The notes below the pieces were generated by a model. The model was not told where the DNA came from. It ran no database searches and worked only from the letters and a program-made list of their open reading frames with translations. A program made the translations under genes and the position numbers. Of a stretch of DNA of 64,000 nt, positions 33,974 to 45,110 are shown one piece after another. The stretch is from Mycolicibacterium sp. P9-64 (GTDB taxonomy: Bacteria > Actinomycetota > Actinomycetes > Mycobacteriales > Mycobacteriaceae), in contig NZ_NPKO01000016.1 of the NCBI RefSeq assembly GCF_008329605.1, positions 1 through 64,000 on the forward strand. The letters are read 5' to 3'. Position 1 is the first letter of the stretch; each line of letters begins with the position of its first letter.

Positions 33974-34360
33974 ATGCACTTGACGGGGGCCTTCTTCGCC
34001 AACTCCGCCGGCGAATCGAATGGGATGCTCGAAGTATCTGGCGGCTGTTGGTCCAGCACCACGGTTCAGCAGGGATCGACGGGGTTCCGCACTCAACTGG
34101 TCGTGCTGGCAGACGTCGGCGACGACAGCATCGGCCAGGAGTACGTGGTCTGCGTCGACGCGAACGGGCCCACGGGAAGCCGCTGGACTCCGGCGATATC
34201 GACGTCCTTCGTGGTGACGGAGCCGCTGGTCTTCATGATCACGCCGCAGATCGTGCTCCCCATCGAACCAGCCGGTGGCCGCCACGTCTACAACGTGCGG
34301 ATCCAGGGGCAGCACAACCAGATCGAGCTGCCGCTGCAGGTGTCCGTCACGAACGGTTAG
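33974..34360 (+). CDS. DUF6941-like protein
   Basis: 128 residues: MHLTGAFFANSAGESNGMLE followed by VSGGCWSSTT, then regular beta strands (QLVVLADVGDDSIGQEYVVC, RHVYNVRIQGQHNQIELPLQ). The opening A-x-F-x-A-x-(S/A)A...G(M/K)L.V.GG.W pattern is that of the small actinobacterial DUF6941 family, which looks like a beta sandwich; no function is known. No signal peptide. It lies between an inactivated hydrolase remnant and MmpL. Confidence 0.75.
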   Translation: MHLTGAFFANSAGESNGMLEVSGGCWSSTTVQQGSTGFRTQLVVLADVGDDSIGQEYVVCVDANGPTGSRWTPAISTSFVVTEPLVFMITPQIVLPIEPAGGRHVYNVRIQGQHNQIELPLQVSVTNG

Positions 34361-34503
34361 CGCTTCGACGCGCGACCGGCCGACGAAGGCCACTGGGCGG
34401 CGCTCCCATCTGGTATTACTAAGGTGACCTAACGCCCGAGGGAGGAGTTCCGCCGAGGCGCCTGGCTGCCGCGTCGCGGACCGGCGAGACCTCGAGTGAT
34501 GAC

Positions 34504-37386
34504 ATGGTGAGCGCCCCGACCATCGAACCCGTCCCCCCAACCGAGCAGGCGCGGCGACGCGGTCCGGCGAAGTGGATCCGCCGGCTGGCGATCCCCATCA
34601 TCATCTTCTGGATCGTGATGATCGGCGTCCTGAATGGGACGGTGCCTCAGCTCGAAGTCGTCGGCCAGTTGCGGTCCGTATCGATGAGCCCCAACGAGGC
34701 GCCGTCGGTCATCGCGATGAAGCGCGTGGGCCAGGCCTTCGAAGAGTTCAAGTCCGACAGTTCAGCCATGATCGTGCTGGAGGGCGAGCAGAAACTCGGC
34801 GACGACGCGCACCGCTTCTACAACGAGATGGTCGCCAAGCTCGAGGCCGACACCAAGTACGTCGAGCACGTTCAGGATTTCTGGGGCGACCCGCTGACCG
34901 AATCCGGCGCCCAAAGCAACGACGGCAAGGCCGCCTACGTTCAGGTCTACCTCGCAGGCAATCAGGGCGAAGCCCTTGCCAACGAGTCGGTGGCAGAGCT
35001 GCAGAAACTCGTTGCGGGGCTTACTCCCCCACGAGGAGTCAAGGTCTTCGTCACCGGCGGCTCGGCGCTGGCCGCCGATCAGCAGATGGCGGGCGACCGA
35101 AGCGTGCGGATCATCGAGTTCGCCACGTTCGGCGTCATCATCCTCATGCTGCTGTTGGTGTACCGGTCGATCACGACGGTCCTCATCGTGCTCGTCATGG
35201 TGTTCCTCACGCTGTCGGCCTCCCGCGGTGCGGTGGCGTTTCTCGGCTGGCACAACCTCATCGGACTGTCGACGTTCGCGACGAATCTTCTTGTCACCCT
35301 GGCCATAGCCGCGGCCACGGACTACGCGATCTTCCTCATCGGGCGATATCAGGAGGCCCGCACCGTAGGAGAAGACCGCGAGTCGGCCTACTACACGATG
35401 TTCCACGGCACCGCGCACGTCGTGCTCGCCTCTGGCATGACGATCGCCGGCGCGACCTTCTGCCTGTCGTTCACCCGGCTGCCCTACTTCCAGTCGCTAG
35501 GTGTTCCCCTTGCCGTCGGCATGTCCGTCGCGGTGCTCGTGGCGCTCACCCTGGGGCCGGCGATGATCACGGTCGCCAGCCGCTTCCGGAAACTGCTGGA
35601 GCCCAAGCGCGCCATGCGAATTCGCGGTTGGCGACGGTTGGGTGCCGCCATCGTCCGGTGGCCGGCACCGATTCTGCTCGCGACGGTCGCGCTCTCACTA
35701 GTCGGCCTGCTCACCCTTCCTGGCTACAAGCCCAACTACAACGACCGCAATTACATCCCCGCCGACCTGCCGGCCAACGCGGGATTCGCTGCCGCCGAAC
35801 GACACTTCTCGGTCGCCAGAATGAATCCCGAACTCCTGCTGATCGAGGGCGACCGCGATCTACGGAACGCGGCGGACTTCCTGGTGATCGACAAGATCGC
35901 CAAGGCCGTGTTCCGGGTGCCCGGTATCGGGAGCGTGCAGGCCATCACGCGCCCCAGCGGTAAACCCGTCAAGTTCAGCACGATCCCGGCTCAGCTCAGC
36001 AACAGCGGCGTGAACGCGACGATGAACCGCAAGTACATGGAAGACACCATGGACAACATGCTGGTGCAGGCCGGCGACATGCAAACCACCATCGACACGA
36101 TGAGCAAGATGATCGTGTTGATGGAGGAGATGAGTGGGGTCACCCACGAGATGGTCGGAAAGACCACCGACATGGCCGTCGACATCGCCCGATTACGGGA
36201 CTACATATCGAATTTCGACGACTTCTTCCGCCCGGTGCGCAACTACTTCTACTGGGAACCGCACTGCTACGACATCCCCGTGTGCACGTCCATGCGCTCG
36301 ATCTTCGACACGCTCGACGGTGTGGACACCATGACGTCGGACTTCCAGGAACTGCTCCCGGACCTGCAGAAGCTCGACACGATCATGCCGCAGATGGCCG
36401 CGCTGATGAAGCCGAACATCGAGACGATGAAGTCGATGCGCACGATGCTGCTGCAGATGCACTCCAGCCAGGCGGGCATGCAGGACCAGATGAAGGCGCG
36501 GGACGAGAACTCCACGGCCATGGGCGATGCGTTCAACGACTCGATGAACGACGACACCTTCTATCTGCCGCCGGAGATCTTCGACAACGCAGAGTTCAAA
36601 CGCGGTATGGACAGCTTCATCTCGCCGAACGGCCACGCAGTGCGGTTCATCGTCTCCCACGAGGGCGACCCGCTGACCTCTGATGGCATCGACCGCATCG
36701 ACGCCATCAAACAGGCCGCGAAGGAAGCCATCAAGGGCACCCCCCTCGAAGGGTCCAAGATCTACGTCGGCGGAACCGCCTCGGTGTTCAAGGACATGCA
36801 GGAGGGCAACGGCTACGACCTGATGATCGCCGGAATTTCCGCTCTCACACTGATCTTCATCATCATGCTGCTCATCACGCGCAGCCTCGTCGCGGCGGCC
36901 GTCATCGTCGGCACCGTGGTGCTGTCGCTCGGCGCGTCGTTCGGCCTCTCGGTTCTGGTGTGGCAGCACGTCCTCGGCATCGAACTGCACTTCATGGTGA
37001 TGGCGATGGCGGTCATCATCCTGTTGGCCGTCGGAGCGGACTACAACCTGTTGTTGGTGGCGCGCCTCAAGGAAGAGCTACACGCAGGCATCAACACCGG
37101 GATCATCCGCGCGATGGGCGGCAGTGGTTCCGTCGTGACCGCCGCCGGTCTGGTGTTCGCGTTCACGATGATGTCGATGGTGGTCAGCGAGCTGATCGTG
37201 GTGGCGCAGGTCGGCTCGACGATCGGGCTCGGCCTCCTCTTCGACACGTTGGTGGTCCGCGCGTTCATGACGCCGTCCATCGCCGCGCTGATGGGGCGCT
37301 GGTTCTGGTGGCCACAGGTGGTCAGGCCGCGGCCCAAACCGGCGAAGTGGCCCAAGCAACCCGCGCACGCGGCAGTCGAGGAGTAG
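34504..37386 (+). CDS. MmpL family RND transporter
   Basis: 960-residue membrane protein with the MmpL plan. A first helix (LAIPIIIFWIVMIGVLNGTV) leads to a periplasmic domain, then five helices with the proton-relay sequence TDYAIFLIGRYQEAR, a second long periplasmic domain containing a Met-rich helical segment (about residues 500-690), and five C-terminal helices with GADYNLLLVARLKEE. The C-tail is short. Length and the Met-rich coiled region fit the MmpL4/5 type rather than MmpL3. No mmpS gene adjoins it. The 5' region from 34361 has a small palindrome AGGTGACCT at 34422-34430. Likely exports a lipid or siderophore-like molecule; cargo unknown. Confidence 0.93.
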   Translation: MVSAPTIEPVPPTEQARRRGPAKWIRRLAIPIIIFWIVMIGVLNGTVPQLEVVGQLRSVSMSPNEAPSVIAMKRVGQAFEEFKSDSSAMIVLEGEQKLGDDAHRFYNEMVAKLEADTKYVEHVQDFWGDPLTESGAQSNDGKAAYVQVYLAGNQGEALANESVAELQKLVAGLTPPRGVKVFVTGGSALAADQQMAGDRSVRIIEFATFGVIILMLLLVYRSITTVLIVLVMVFLTLSASRGAVAFLGWHNLIGLSTFATNLLVTLAIAAATDYAIFLIGRYQEARTVGEDRESAYYTMFHGTAHVVLASGMTIAGATFCLSFTRLPYFQSLGVPLAVGMSVAVLVALTLGPAMITVASRFRKLLEPKRAMRIRGWRRLGAAIVRWPAPILLATVALSLVGLLTLPGYKPNYNDRNYIPADLPANAGFAAAERHFSVARMNPELLLIEGDRDLRNAADFLVIDKIAKAVFRVPGIGSVQAITRPSGKPVKFSTIPAQLSNSGVNATMNRKYMEDTMDNMLVQAGDMQTTIDTMSKMIVLMEEMSGVTHEMVGKTTDMAVDIARLRDYISNFDDFFRPVRNYFYWEPHCYDIPVCTSMRSIFDTLDGVDTMTSDFQELLPDLQKLDTIMPQMAALMKPNIETMKSMRTMLLQMHSSQAGMQDQMKARDENSTAMGDAFNDSMNDDTFYLPPEIFDNAEFKRGMDSFISPNGHAVRFIVSHEGDPLTSDGIDRIDAIKQAAKEAIKGTPLEGSKIYVGGTASVFKDMQEGNGYDLMIAGISALTLIFIIMLLITRSLVAAAVIVGTVVLSLGASFGLSVLVWQHVLGIELHFMVMAMAVIILLAVGADYNLLLVARLKEELHAGINTGIIRAMGGSGSVVTAAGLVFAFTMMSMVVSELIVVAQVGSTIGLGLLFDTLVVRAFMTPSIAALMGRWFWWPQVVRPRPKPAKWPKQPAHAAVEE

Positions 37387-37395
37387 CCCTTCGGG

Positions 37396-39780
<2,385 letters not shown>

Positions 39781-41135
39781 CCGATGACCCTACCGAACGC
39801 CGCTGACACACCCGCGCAGCCACCACCGCGGCCACGAAGAATCCTAGCGTCGTCCAGCCGTCCGAACCCGCAAGCCCGTTCTTCGCCAGCAGCACGAGCA
39901 CGACTCCCGCGACGCACGTCAACGTACCCGAGGCGGTCGAGCGAACCCCGGTCGCACCAACCGACGCGTCCCACCATGGGAGCGCGCGGTGCTCAAGGGG
40001 TGAGAGCAGCTTGAACGCCACCGCCATGACGATGGCGAACACCAGGGCACGCAGTGCAAGCAGGCCCAAGAACCCCGGTGCGTGCACGTCATAGGCGTCG
40101 AGACCAACGGCGTGCAGCGTGAACGCAGCGACCGCGATGGCTGGGATGTGCCATAGGTAGAGCGTCATCGCTCCCCCGTTGCCGATGGACACGACGCGCC
40201 AGACCCGCGGTCGGGCGGCCCAGCTCTGGATGGCGCCTGCGGCGGCCACGAAGGCGCACGACACCCAGATGCAGTGCAGCGCGAGCAGCAGCGTGGGCGG
40301 CGAGACGTTGGACATCCGCTCGGCGCCGGTGACGACCAGGGAGACCTCGTACTGTTCGGTCATTGCGAGCATGACCTGGGCGGCGAATGCCACCGCACCG
40401 GTGACCAGCGCCGCACGCGGCCCGATCAGTCGCCGTGCGTAGGCGACGCCGATCACGACGGGAATCAGCCAGACGAACACGAAGTTGGCGGCCGCTGCGT
40501 TCGGCGAGTGGAGCGCGATCCGAAGACCGTCGAACCCCGCCGAGATCGCCAGCAGCGACACGATCACGGCGGCCACCGCGCGCCCAGAGGTCAACCGCGT
40601 CAGCGCCGGCACGAACGCGAGCACCACCAGGTAGACACCCAGGAACCAAAGGAGCGCCACGCTTTCGCGACCCAGTCCCTCTGCGGACTCCGCGCCCAGG
40701 ATCATCCCGACTACCAGCAGACCGGCGGACCATGCCGCGAGGTACCAGAACACGGGTCTGCACAGCCGCTGCGACCGGGTGAACAGCCAGGTGCCCCACG
40801 ATGTGCCCGCCCGCCAGCCGTACGCGCCCGCGGCGCCACCCGCGAGGAAGAACAGCGGCATGACCTGAACGACCCACGTGATGGGCTGTATTGCGGGCAG
40901 TTCGCCGAGCAGGTTGCCGATGTGCAGGCCACCTGCGTCGATCGTGGCAAGCAGCAGCGCACAGTGCCCGAACATGACCACCACCAGCGCGGCGAGCCGG
41001 GCGACGTCGACGGCACGGTCGCGGCCGGGGGCGATGGGGGCGGCGACCGCGCGTGCATCGGTCCCGAGCTTGGTGTGCGGCATGCACCCAGCATGCCCCG
41101 GTTGCTGGCTATCGCGAATGAGTAGGACTACGCGT

Positions 41136-41159
41136 CATTGGACCTCTGCCGATCCAATG
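41136..41159. promoter_or_regulatory. Inverted repeat upstream of nitrilase-family gene
   Basis: CATTGGA at 41136-41142 and TCCAATG at 41153-41159 are perfect inverted copies with a 10-base spacer, 69 bases before the ATG at 41228. Candidate operator in the divergent promoter region. It shares the TTGGA half with the GntR/FCD operators but not the architecture. Confidence 0.4.
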
Positions 41160-41227
41160 TCGAGATGCGTCGCATCGGAATCTCGTGTTTGACGTCCGTG
41201 GGTAGACGACCAACGATGGGCGGAACC

Positions 41228-42052
41228 ATGAGCAACACGACGGTCGGCATCGCACAGTGGCATCCCGCCTGCGGTGAGCCAGGCCGAAATCTGGATGCGG
41301 CGCTGGGCAACATCGCATCGCTGGCCGCTCGTGGCTGCACCCTCGTGGTGCTGCCCGAACTCTGGGCATCGGGGTATGACGCGACGACGCTGACCGCAGA
41401 CGCTGCCGTCGCGGCCGAGCCACTCGACGGCCAGCGGGGACGCCGTCTCGCAGCGGCGGCCGCGGCACATGACGTGTGGCTCTTCGCGGGCTCGGTACCC
41501 GAGATCGATCAGGACGGGCGACTCTTCAACACCGCCGTCGTCTACGCGCCTGACGGCAGCCTTCGGGCGCGGCATCGCAAGGTGCACTTGTATAGCCCGC
41601 TGGGTGAGGATGCCGTGTTCACGGCCGGGTCGGAGCCCACCGTGGTCGACGTCGACGGAGTGGGCACCGTCGGGCTCAGCATCTGCTTCGACGGCGATCA
41701 CCCCGAATACGCGCGGGCATTGCACGACCTCGGCGCGCGCGTGGTGATCTCGATGTCCGCCTATGAGGCCGCGACGGAATCGTGGTGGGACGTTCTTTAC
41801 CCCGCGAATGCGCTGGCAAATGGTCAGTGGTGGTTGATGGCCAACCAGTGCGGCGGGGCGGGGCCGAACGCCCTGCTGGGACGTAGCCGGATCATCGCCC
41901 CCGACGGCACGGTGATCGCGGAGGCGCCGCGGTGCGACGGCAGCGAGGGCGAGGACCAGACCCATCTCCTGGTTGCGGAGCTGGATCTCGGCGCCGCGAT
42001 CGCAGCGGCCGAGCAAGAGGCCGGCGCGCTGTGGGCAGAATCGGGGGCGTGA
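41228..42052 (+). CDS. Carbon-nitrogen hydrolase (nitrilase superfamily amidase)
   Basis: 274 residues. The Glu-Lys-Cys triad is visible: Glu in VVLPELWASGY, Lys in RHRKVHLYSP, Cys in LSICFDGDHPE; a second Glu near the active site is likely in YEAATESWWD. Family members hydrolyse amides, N-carbamoyl compounds or nitriles. Start chosen at ATG 41228; ATG 41216 and an upstream TTG are alternatives. Stop overlaps the start of the broken hydrolase gene that follows (GTGA), so an earlier two-gene operon was present. Confidence 0.9.
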   Translation: MSNTTVGIAQWHPACGEPGRNLDAALGNIASLAARGCTLVVLPELWASGYDATTLTADAAVAAEPLDGQRGRRLAAAAAAHDVWLFAGSVPEIDQDGRLFNTAVVYAPDGSLRARHRKVHLYSPLGEDAVFTAGSEPTVVDVDGVGTVGLSICFDGDHPEYARALHDLGARVVISMSAYEAATESWWDVLYPANALANGQWWLMANQCGGAGPNALLGRSRIIAPDGTVIAEAPRCDGSEGEDQTHLLVAELDLGAAIAAAEQEAGALWAESGA

Positions 42053-42474
42053 AGGCCACGACGATGCACGCCAAGGACGGGACGGCACTACACGTTGGTG
42101 TCACCGGCGACGGTCCTGATGTGGCGGTCCTGTCCGGCGGGCCAAGATGACCTCGCTCAGGCGGTGGCCGATCTCGAGGCGATCAGGACAGACGTCGGCG
42201 CGGAGTCCTGGACGGTGCGCGGCCACTCCTGGGGTTCGGACTTGGTTGTTCGATACGTCTTGGATCACCCGGACCGTGTAAGCGCGGTGATCGGCGTGGC
42301 CGGTCACGGGCTGCACGAGGACCGAATCTGGTCCGCCCCGATTGGCCGCTACGTCAGCTCGCCGCGCAGGTTCCGCGTGGACGGTTCCTGGAGATCGCCG
42401 GTGTCCCCCACAACGTGTGGAGCACGCACCCCGCGACGTGGACCGATGTCGTTTCCGACCTGTGTCGGGGGTAG
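42049..42474 (+). pseudogene. Alpha/beta hydrolase with two internal deletions
   Basis: Three separate pieces of one proline-iminopeptidase-type hydrolase remain. Piece 1 (42049-42150, frame 1) is VKATTMHAKDGTALHVGVTG, then LSGGP. Piece 2 (about 42148-42336, frame 2) is DLAQAVADLEAIRTDVGAES, WTVRGHSWGSDLVVRYVLDH and the tail GVAGHGLHEDRIW. Piece 3 (42337-42474, frame 1) is PDWPLRQLAAQVPRGRFLEI, AGVPHNVWSTHPATWTDVV, ending CRG with TAG at 42472-42474. The nucleophile Ser and final His survive, but the lid and acid are gone. Two deletions in one gene mean loss of function. It was coupled to the nitrilase-type amidase upstream. Confidence 0.8.
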
Positions 42475-42567
42475 TACCTCGGCAACAAGAATCCTCCAAG
42501 GCGCTCGCCACACAGTGTGTGAGACCGGCACCAGACGGGTGCCGAGGCCAACGAGGAGCTAGTAGAG

Positions 42568-42867
42568 ATGTCCACCGTTCTGTTCGGTTACCTGCTTGGC
42601 TGGGCGATCACCACGATCGGTTTGGCCGTCACCGTCGGCAAGCTGAACGATCGGATCGCGCCTGCGCCGCATCCGATTCCGCTCGCCGTCGCGGCCGGTG
42701 TCGCATGGCCCCTGGTGCTCTTGGGCGCCGCCCAGTTCGCGACTGTCGCGATGATCATCAACGCCGTTCGACAGCGCACCGGTGTTCCCACCCCGGAGAC
42801 GACCGCGGAGTGGAAACGGCCGGGAAAGGTCATCGGGTGTCCCTTCGCCGGGTTGGCCTCCACCTGA
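42568..42867 (+). CDS. Small membrane protein of unknown function
   Basis: 99 residues with two hydrophobic helices: MSTVLFGYLLGWAITTIGLA and PIPLAVAAGVAWPLVLLGAA through FATVAMIINAVRQ. The C-terminus (TGVPTPETTAEWKRPG) is polar. ATG is preceded by GAGGAGCTAG. Unknown function; widespread short mycobacterial membrane protein type. The C-terminal 15 codons overlap the possible HD-protein remnant on the opposite strand, so the true end may have been created by fusion with that remnant. Confidence 0.65.
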   Translation: MSTVLFGYLLGWAITTIGLAVTVGKLNDRIAPAPHPIPLAVAAGVAWPLVLLGAAQFATVAMIINAVRQRTGVPTPETTAEWKRPGKVIGCPFAGLAST

Positions 42868-42998
42868 CCGGCGATGACCTCGGCCAGCGCGTAGCCGAGA
42901 TCGTGACGCGGCCACGCCTCGTGGACGCGATCGGCGAATCCCGGTGTGAGCAAGTCCCGTTCGGTGCCGGCGATGTCCGTCCCGATCCCCCAGAAGTA
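42830..42998 (-). pseudogene. Possible C-terminal remnant of an HD-domain protein
   Basis: Minus-strand frame reads YFWGIGTDIAGTERDLLTPG, FADRVHEAWPRHDLGYALAE, VIAGQVEANPAKGHPMTFPG. The RHDLGYALAEVIAGQ block resembles the C-terminal helix of metal-dependent phosphohydrolases with an HD domain. There is a stop just upstream (TTA at about 43008) and no start, so only a fragment remains. Family assignment is weak. Confidence 0.4.
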
Positions 42999-43118
42999 CC
43001 GGCAAGGTTACGAGTACCGGCAGAGCCACGCGCTAGGGCGACGCCAAATACATTCGGCACACTACGAATTCGAAGCTCAGCACGGCTTAGCCGATCGAAC
43101 TCGTGGGCAGGTCGTTCG

Positions 43119-44963
43119 TCAGAACGGTGGTGGGTCGTCGTCGATGGCTTGTTGGTTGCGTTGGCGTTCGGCGTGGCGTCGTTGGGCGGTCTGTTGGGCG
43201 CGGGTGGTCTTGCGGGTGGGCATGGTCAGGCCGCGGTCTTGTGAGCCGGCAGCCGCTTGGGGTGTGACGGTGCCCGGCGGTAGTGGTGTGGTGGTGTCCC
43301 AGTGGGGGAAGTGCAGTCTGGCGCCGGGTGGTCGGGTGTAGCGGTGTCCGGTGGGGCTGATCCACACGATCGTTCCGTCACCGAGTTGGTGGTCGGTCCA
43401 GCCGGTGGGTCCGGTCCAGAATGTCTTGAGCAAGTGGTGTTTTCGGCACAGGCTTTTGAGGTTGCCGGGATGAGTCAGCCCACCTGGCCAGTACGGTGTG
43501 CTGTGGTCGAGGTCGCAGCGTTCGGCGGGGCGGTTGCAGCCGGGGAAGGTGCAGGTGTGGTCGCGGTTGCGGACGAAGCGGGCCAGTTTCGTCGAGGGTC
43601 GGTAGTGCGGTTCGGCACACAACTCGGCCGCGGTGGGTATCCGGCGTACGGGGGCGCCGAGGGCGATGAGGTCGGCCAGCAGTGGGGTGGGCACGATCCC
43701 GCCGCCGGCGATCACCGCCAATCCCGAAGCACGGCTGCGGTGTTCGGGGTGTGGCTTACGGTCTGACGGCTCGGACTCGCGCTTGGACACGGAGTCAGGC
43801 TCGGGCGTGGGCTCGGGCTGATGTCCTGCCGGTTCGATAGCGGGCTCCGATTCCGAGTCGGGGTCGGGGTCAGGCTCGGACACGGGTTCGGGTTCGGGGT
43901 CGGACACGGGTTCGGGTTCGGGGTCGAAGTCGGCTGCTGGCTCCGCACCTGTCCCGTGCTCCGATCCAGCCGGTGGCCCGTCGGGTGTCGGTCCGGCATT
44001 CGGCCCCGGCTCTGCTGGGGGTCCAGGGTCGGGATTTGGCCCCGGTCCTGGGTCGGGCGGTGGTGGTCCTGGGTCGGGAGTCGTCTCGGTAGTTGCTCCG
44101 GGGTGGGGGTGGTGGTGGTGGTCGGTGAGGATGTGGATGACGATGGCCTCGGCGCGGGCGTCGGGTCCCGACGCGGTGCAGTCGGGGCGCCCGCAGGTGC
44201 ACGGCAGGTGGGTGCCGCCGGCGCTGATCACCCCGAGCGCGGCGGAGCGGCGCTCGCCGATGCTGCGGGGGTCATGCGGGCAGGGGTTGGCGGTGAGTTG
44301 GGTGAGGCGGCGTGCGACGAGTTCGGCGTCGGCGACGCTCATCCGCGCCCACATGGAGGTGGTGCCGGTGGTGTCATCGGCGTCACCGAACTTCACGTCG
44401 CAACTTCGGGCGGCGGTGTGGAAGCGCAGGACGGCGGCGGGGTCGTGGATCAGGATCGCGGCGTCGATGGCGTTTTCCACCTTGGTCACCGACAACGGGC
44501 CCAACGATCCGGCGATGGCGGCGAGGTCGGCGTCCACCGCCGCCATGATGTCGGGGTCTTCGATCAGTCGGGTGCGCCAGCTCATCGTGTGCGCCAGTGG
44601 AGCGGCCAGGGTGCCGTTGGCGACCAGTTTCGCGATCTGGGGTAGCCGGTGGCGCAACGCCAGGGCTTGGCACATCTGGGTGGACGCCGCACGGGGGCTG
44701 ATGCCGCTGGCGGCGGCGATCTCAGCGGCGGCACTGTCCCAGCCATCGCAGGCCCACAGCTCACGCTGCACGGCCTGCTCGGAAGTACAGCGGCGGTGGG
44801 TGAGTTCGGCGATGGCGGCCATCCGGTGATGGGCCACGGTGGCCGCAGCACGCGTCCAGCCGGCCACGGCATCAACCAACGCCGCATCATCGACATGCGC
44901 CAGGTCATCGCCCTGGGCCAGTTCCTCGACCACGCCTGCAATCGTGCTCGCGGGCCCCGACAT
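43119..44963 (-). CDS. DUF222 / HNH endonuclease (13E12 repeat family)
   Basis: 614 residues. The N-terminal DUF222 helical region (about 1-270) includes ELTHRRCTSEQAVQRELWAC and SRAASTQ-like ISPRAASTQMCQALALRHRL. A zinc-like CTCGRPDC cluster is near 255. A 140-residue acidic, Pro-rich linker follows with DPEPEPVSDPEPEPVSE-type repeats. The C-terminal HNH domain is clear: FVRNRDHTCTFPGC, ERCDLDHSTPYWPGGLTHPG, NLKSLCRKHHLLK. Catalytic His, Asn and the CxxC/CxxxH zinc ligands are kept. No neighbouring mobile genes identify a role; the family is amplified in many mycobacteria. ATG 44963. Confidence 0.93.
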   Translation of the reverse strand: MSGPASTIAGVVEELAQGDDLAHVDDAALVDAVAGWTRAAATVAHHRMAAIAELTHRRCTSEQAVQRELWACDGWDSAAAEIAAASGISPRAASTQMCQALALRHRLPQIAKLVANGTLAAPLAHTMSWRTRLIEDPDIMAAVDADLAAIAGSLGPLSVTKVENAIDAAILIHDPAAVLRFHTAARSCDVKFGDADDTTGTTSMWARMSVADAELVARRLTQLTANPCPHDPRSIGERRSAALGVISAGGTHLPCTCGRPDCTASGPDARAEAIVIHILTDHHHHPHPGATTETTPDPGPPPPDPGPGPNPDPGPPAEPGPNAGPTPDGPPAGSEHGTGAEPAADFDPEPEPVSDPEPEPVSEPDPDPDSESEPAIEPAGHQPEPTPEPDSVSKRESEPSDRKPHPEHRSRASGLAVIAGGGIVPTPLLADLIALGAPVRRIPTAAELCAEPHYRPSTKLARFVRNRDHTCTFPGCNRPAERCDLDHSTPYWPGGLTHPGNLKSLCRKHHLLKTFWTGPTGWTDHQLGDGTIVWISPTGHRYTRPPGARLHFPHWDTTTPLPPGTVTPQAAAGSQDRGLTMPTRKTTRAQQTAQRRHAERQRNQQAIDDDPPPF

Positions 44964-45110
44964 TCACCCCAACACACCCCGACATCCAGCCACCCGGAGA
45001 CCTCGACCTGTGGATGAAACGCACACTGTGGATAACTCCGCCGACCACCGACGTCAACGGCCCAAAATGTCCGTACCCCATGCTAGGAGCCGAAGCACAG
45101 ACTCAGGGCG

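Noticed and set aside
34419..34432. IdeR-like box upstream of mmpL
   Set aside because: The AGGTGACCT palindrome lacks the central spacing of an IdeR box (AGGT and ACCT are one base apart), so an iron-dependent site is not supported.
41079..41097. GGCATGC/GCATGCC inverted repeat over the acyltransferase start
   Set aside because: Short and coincident with the start codon; no sign that it is more than chance symmetry.
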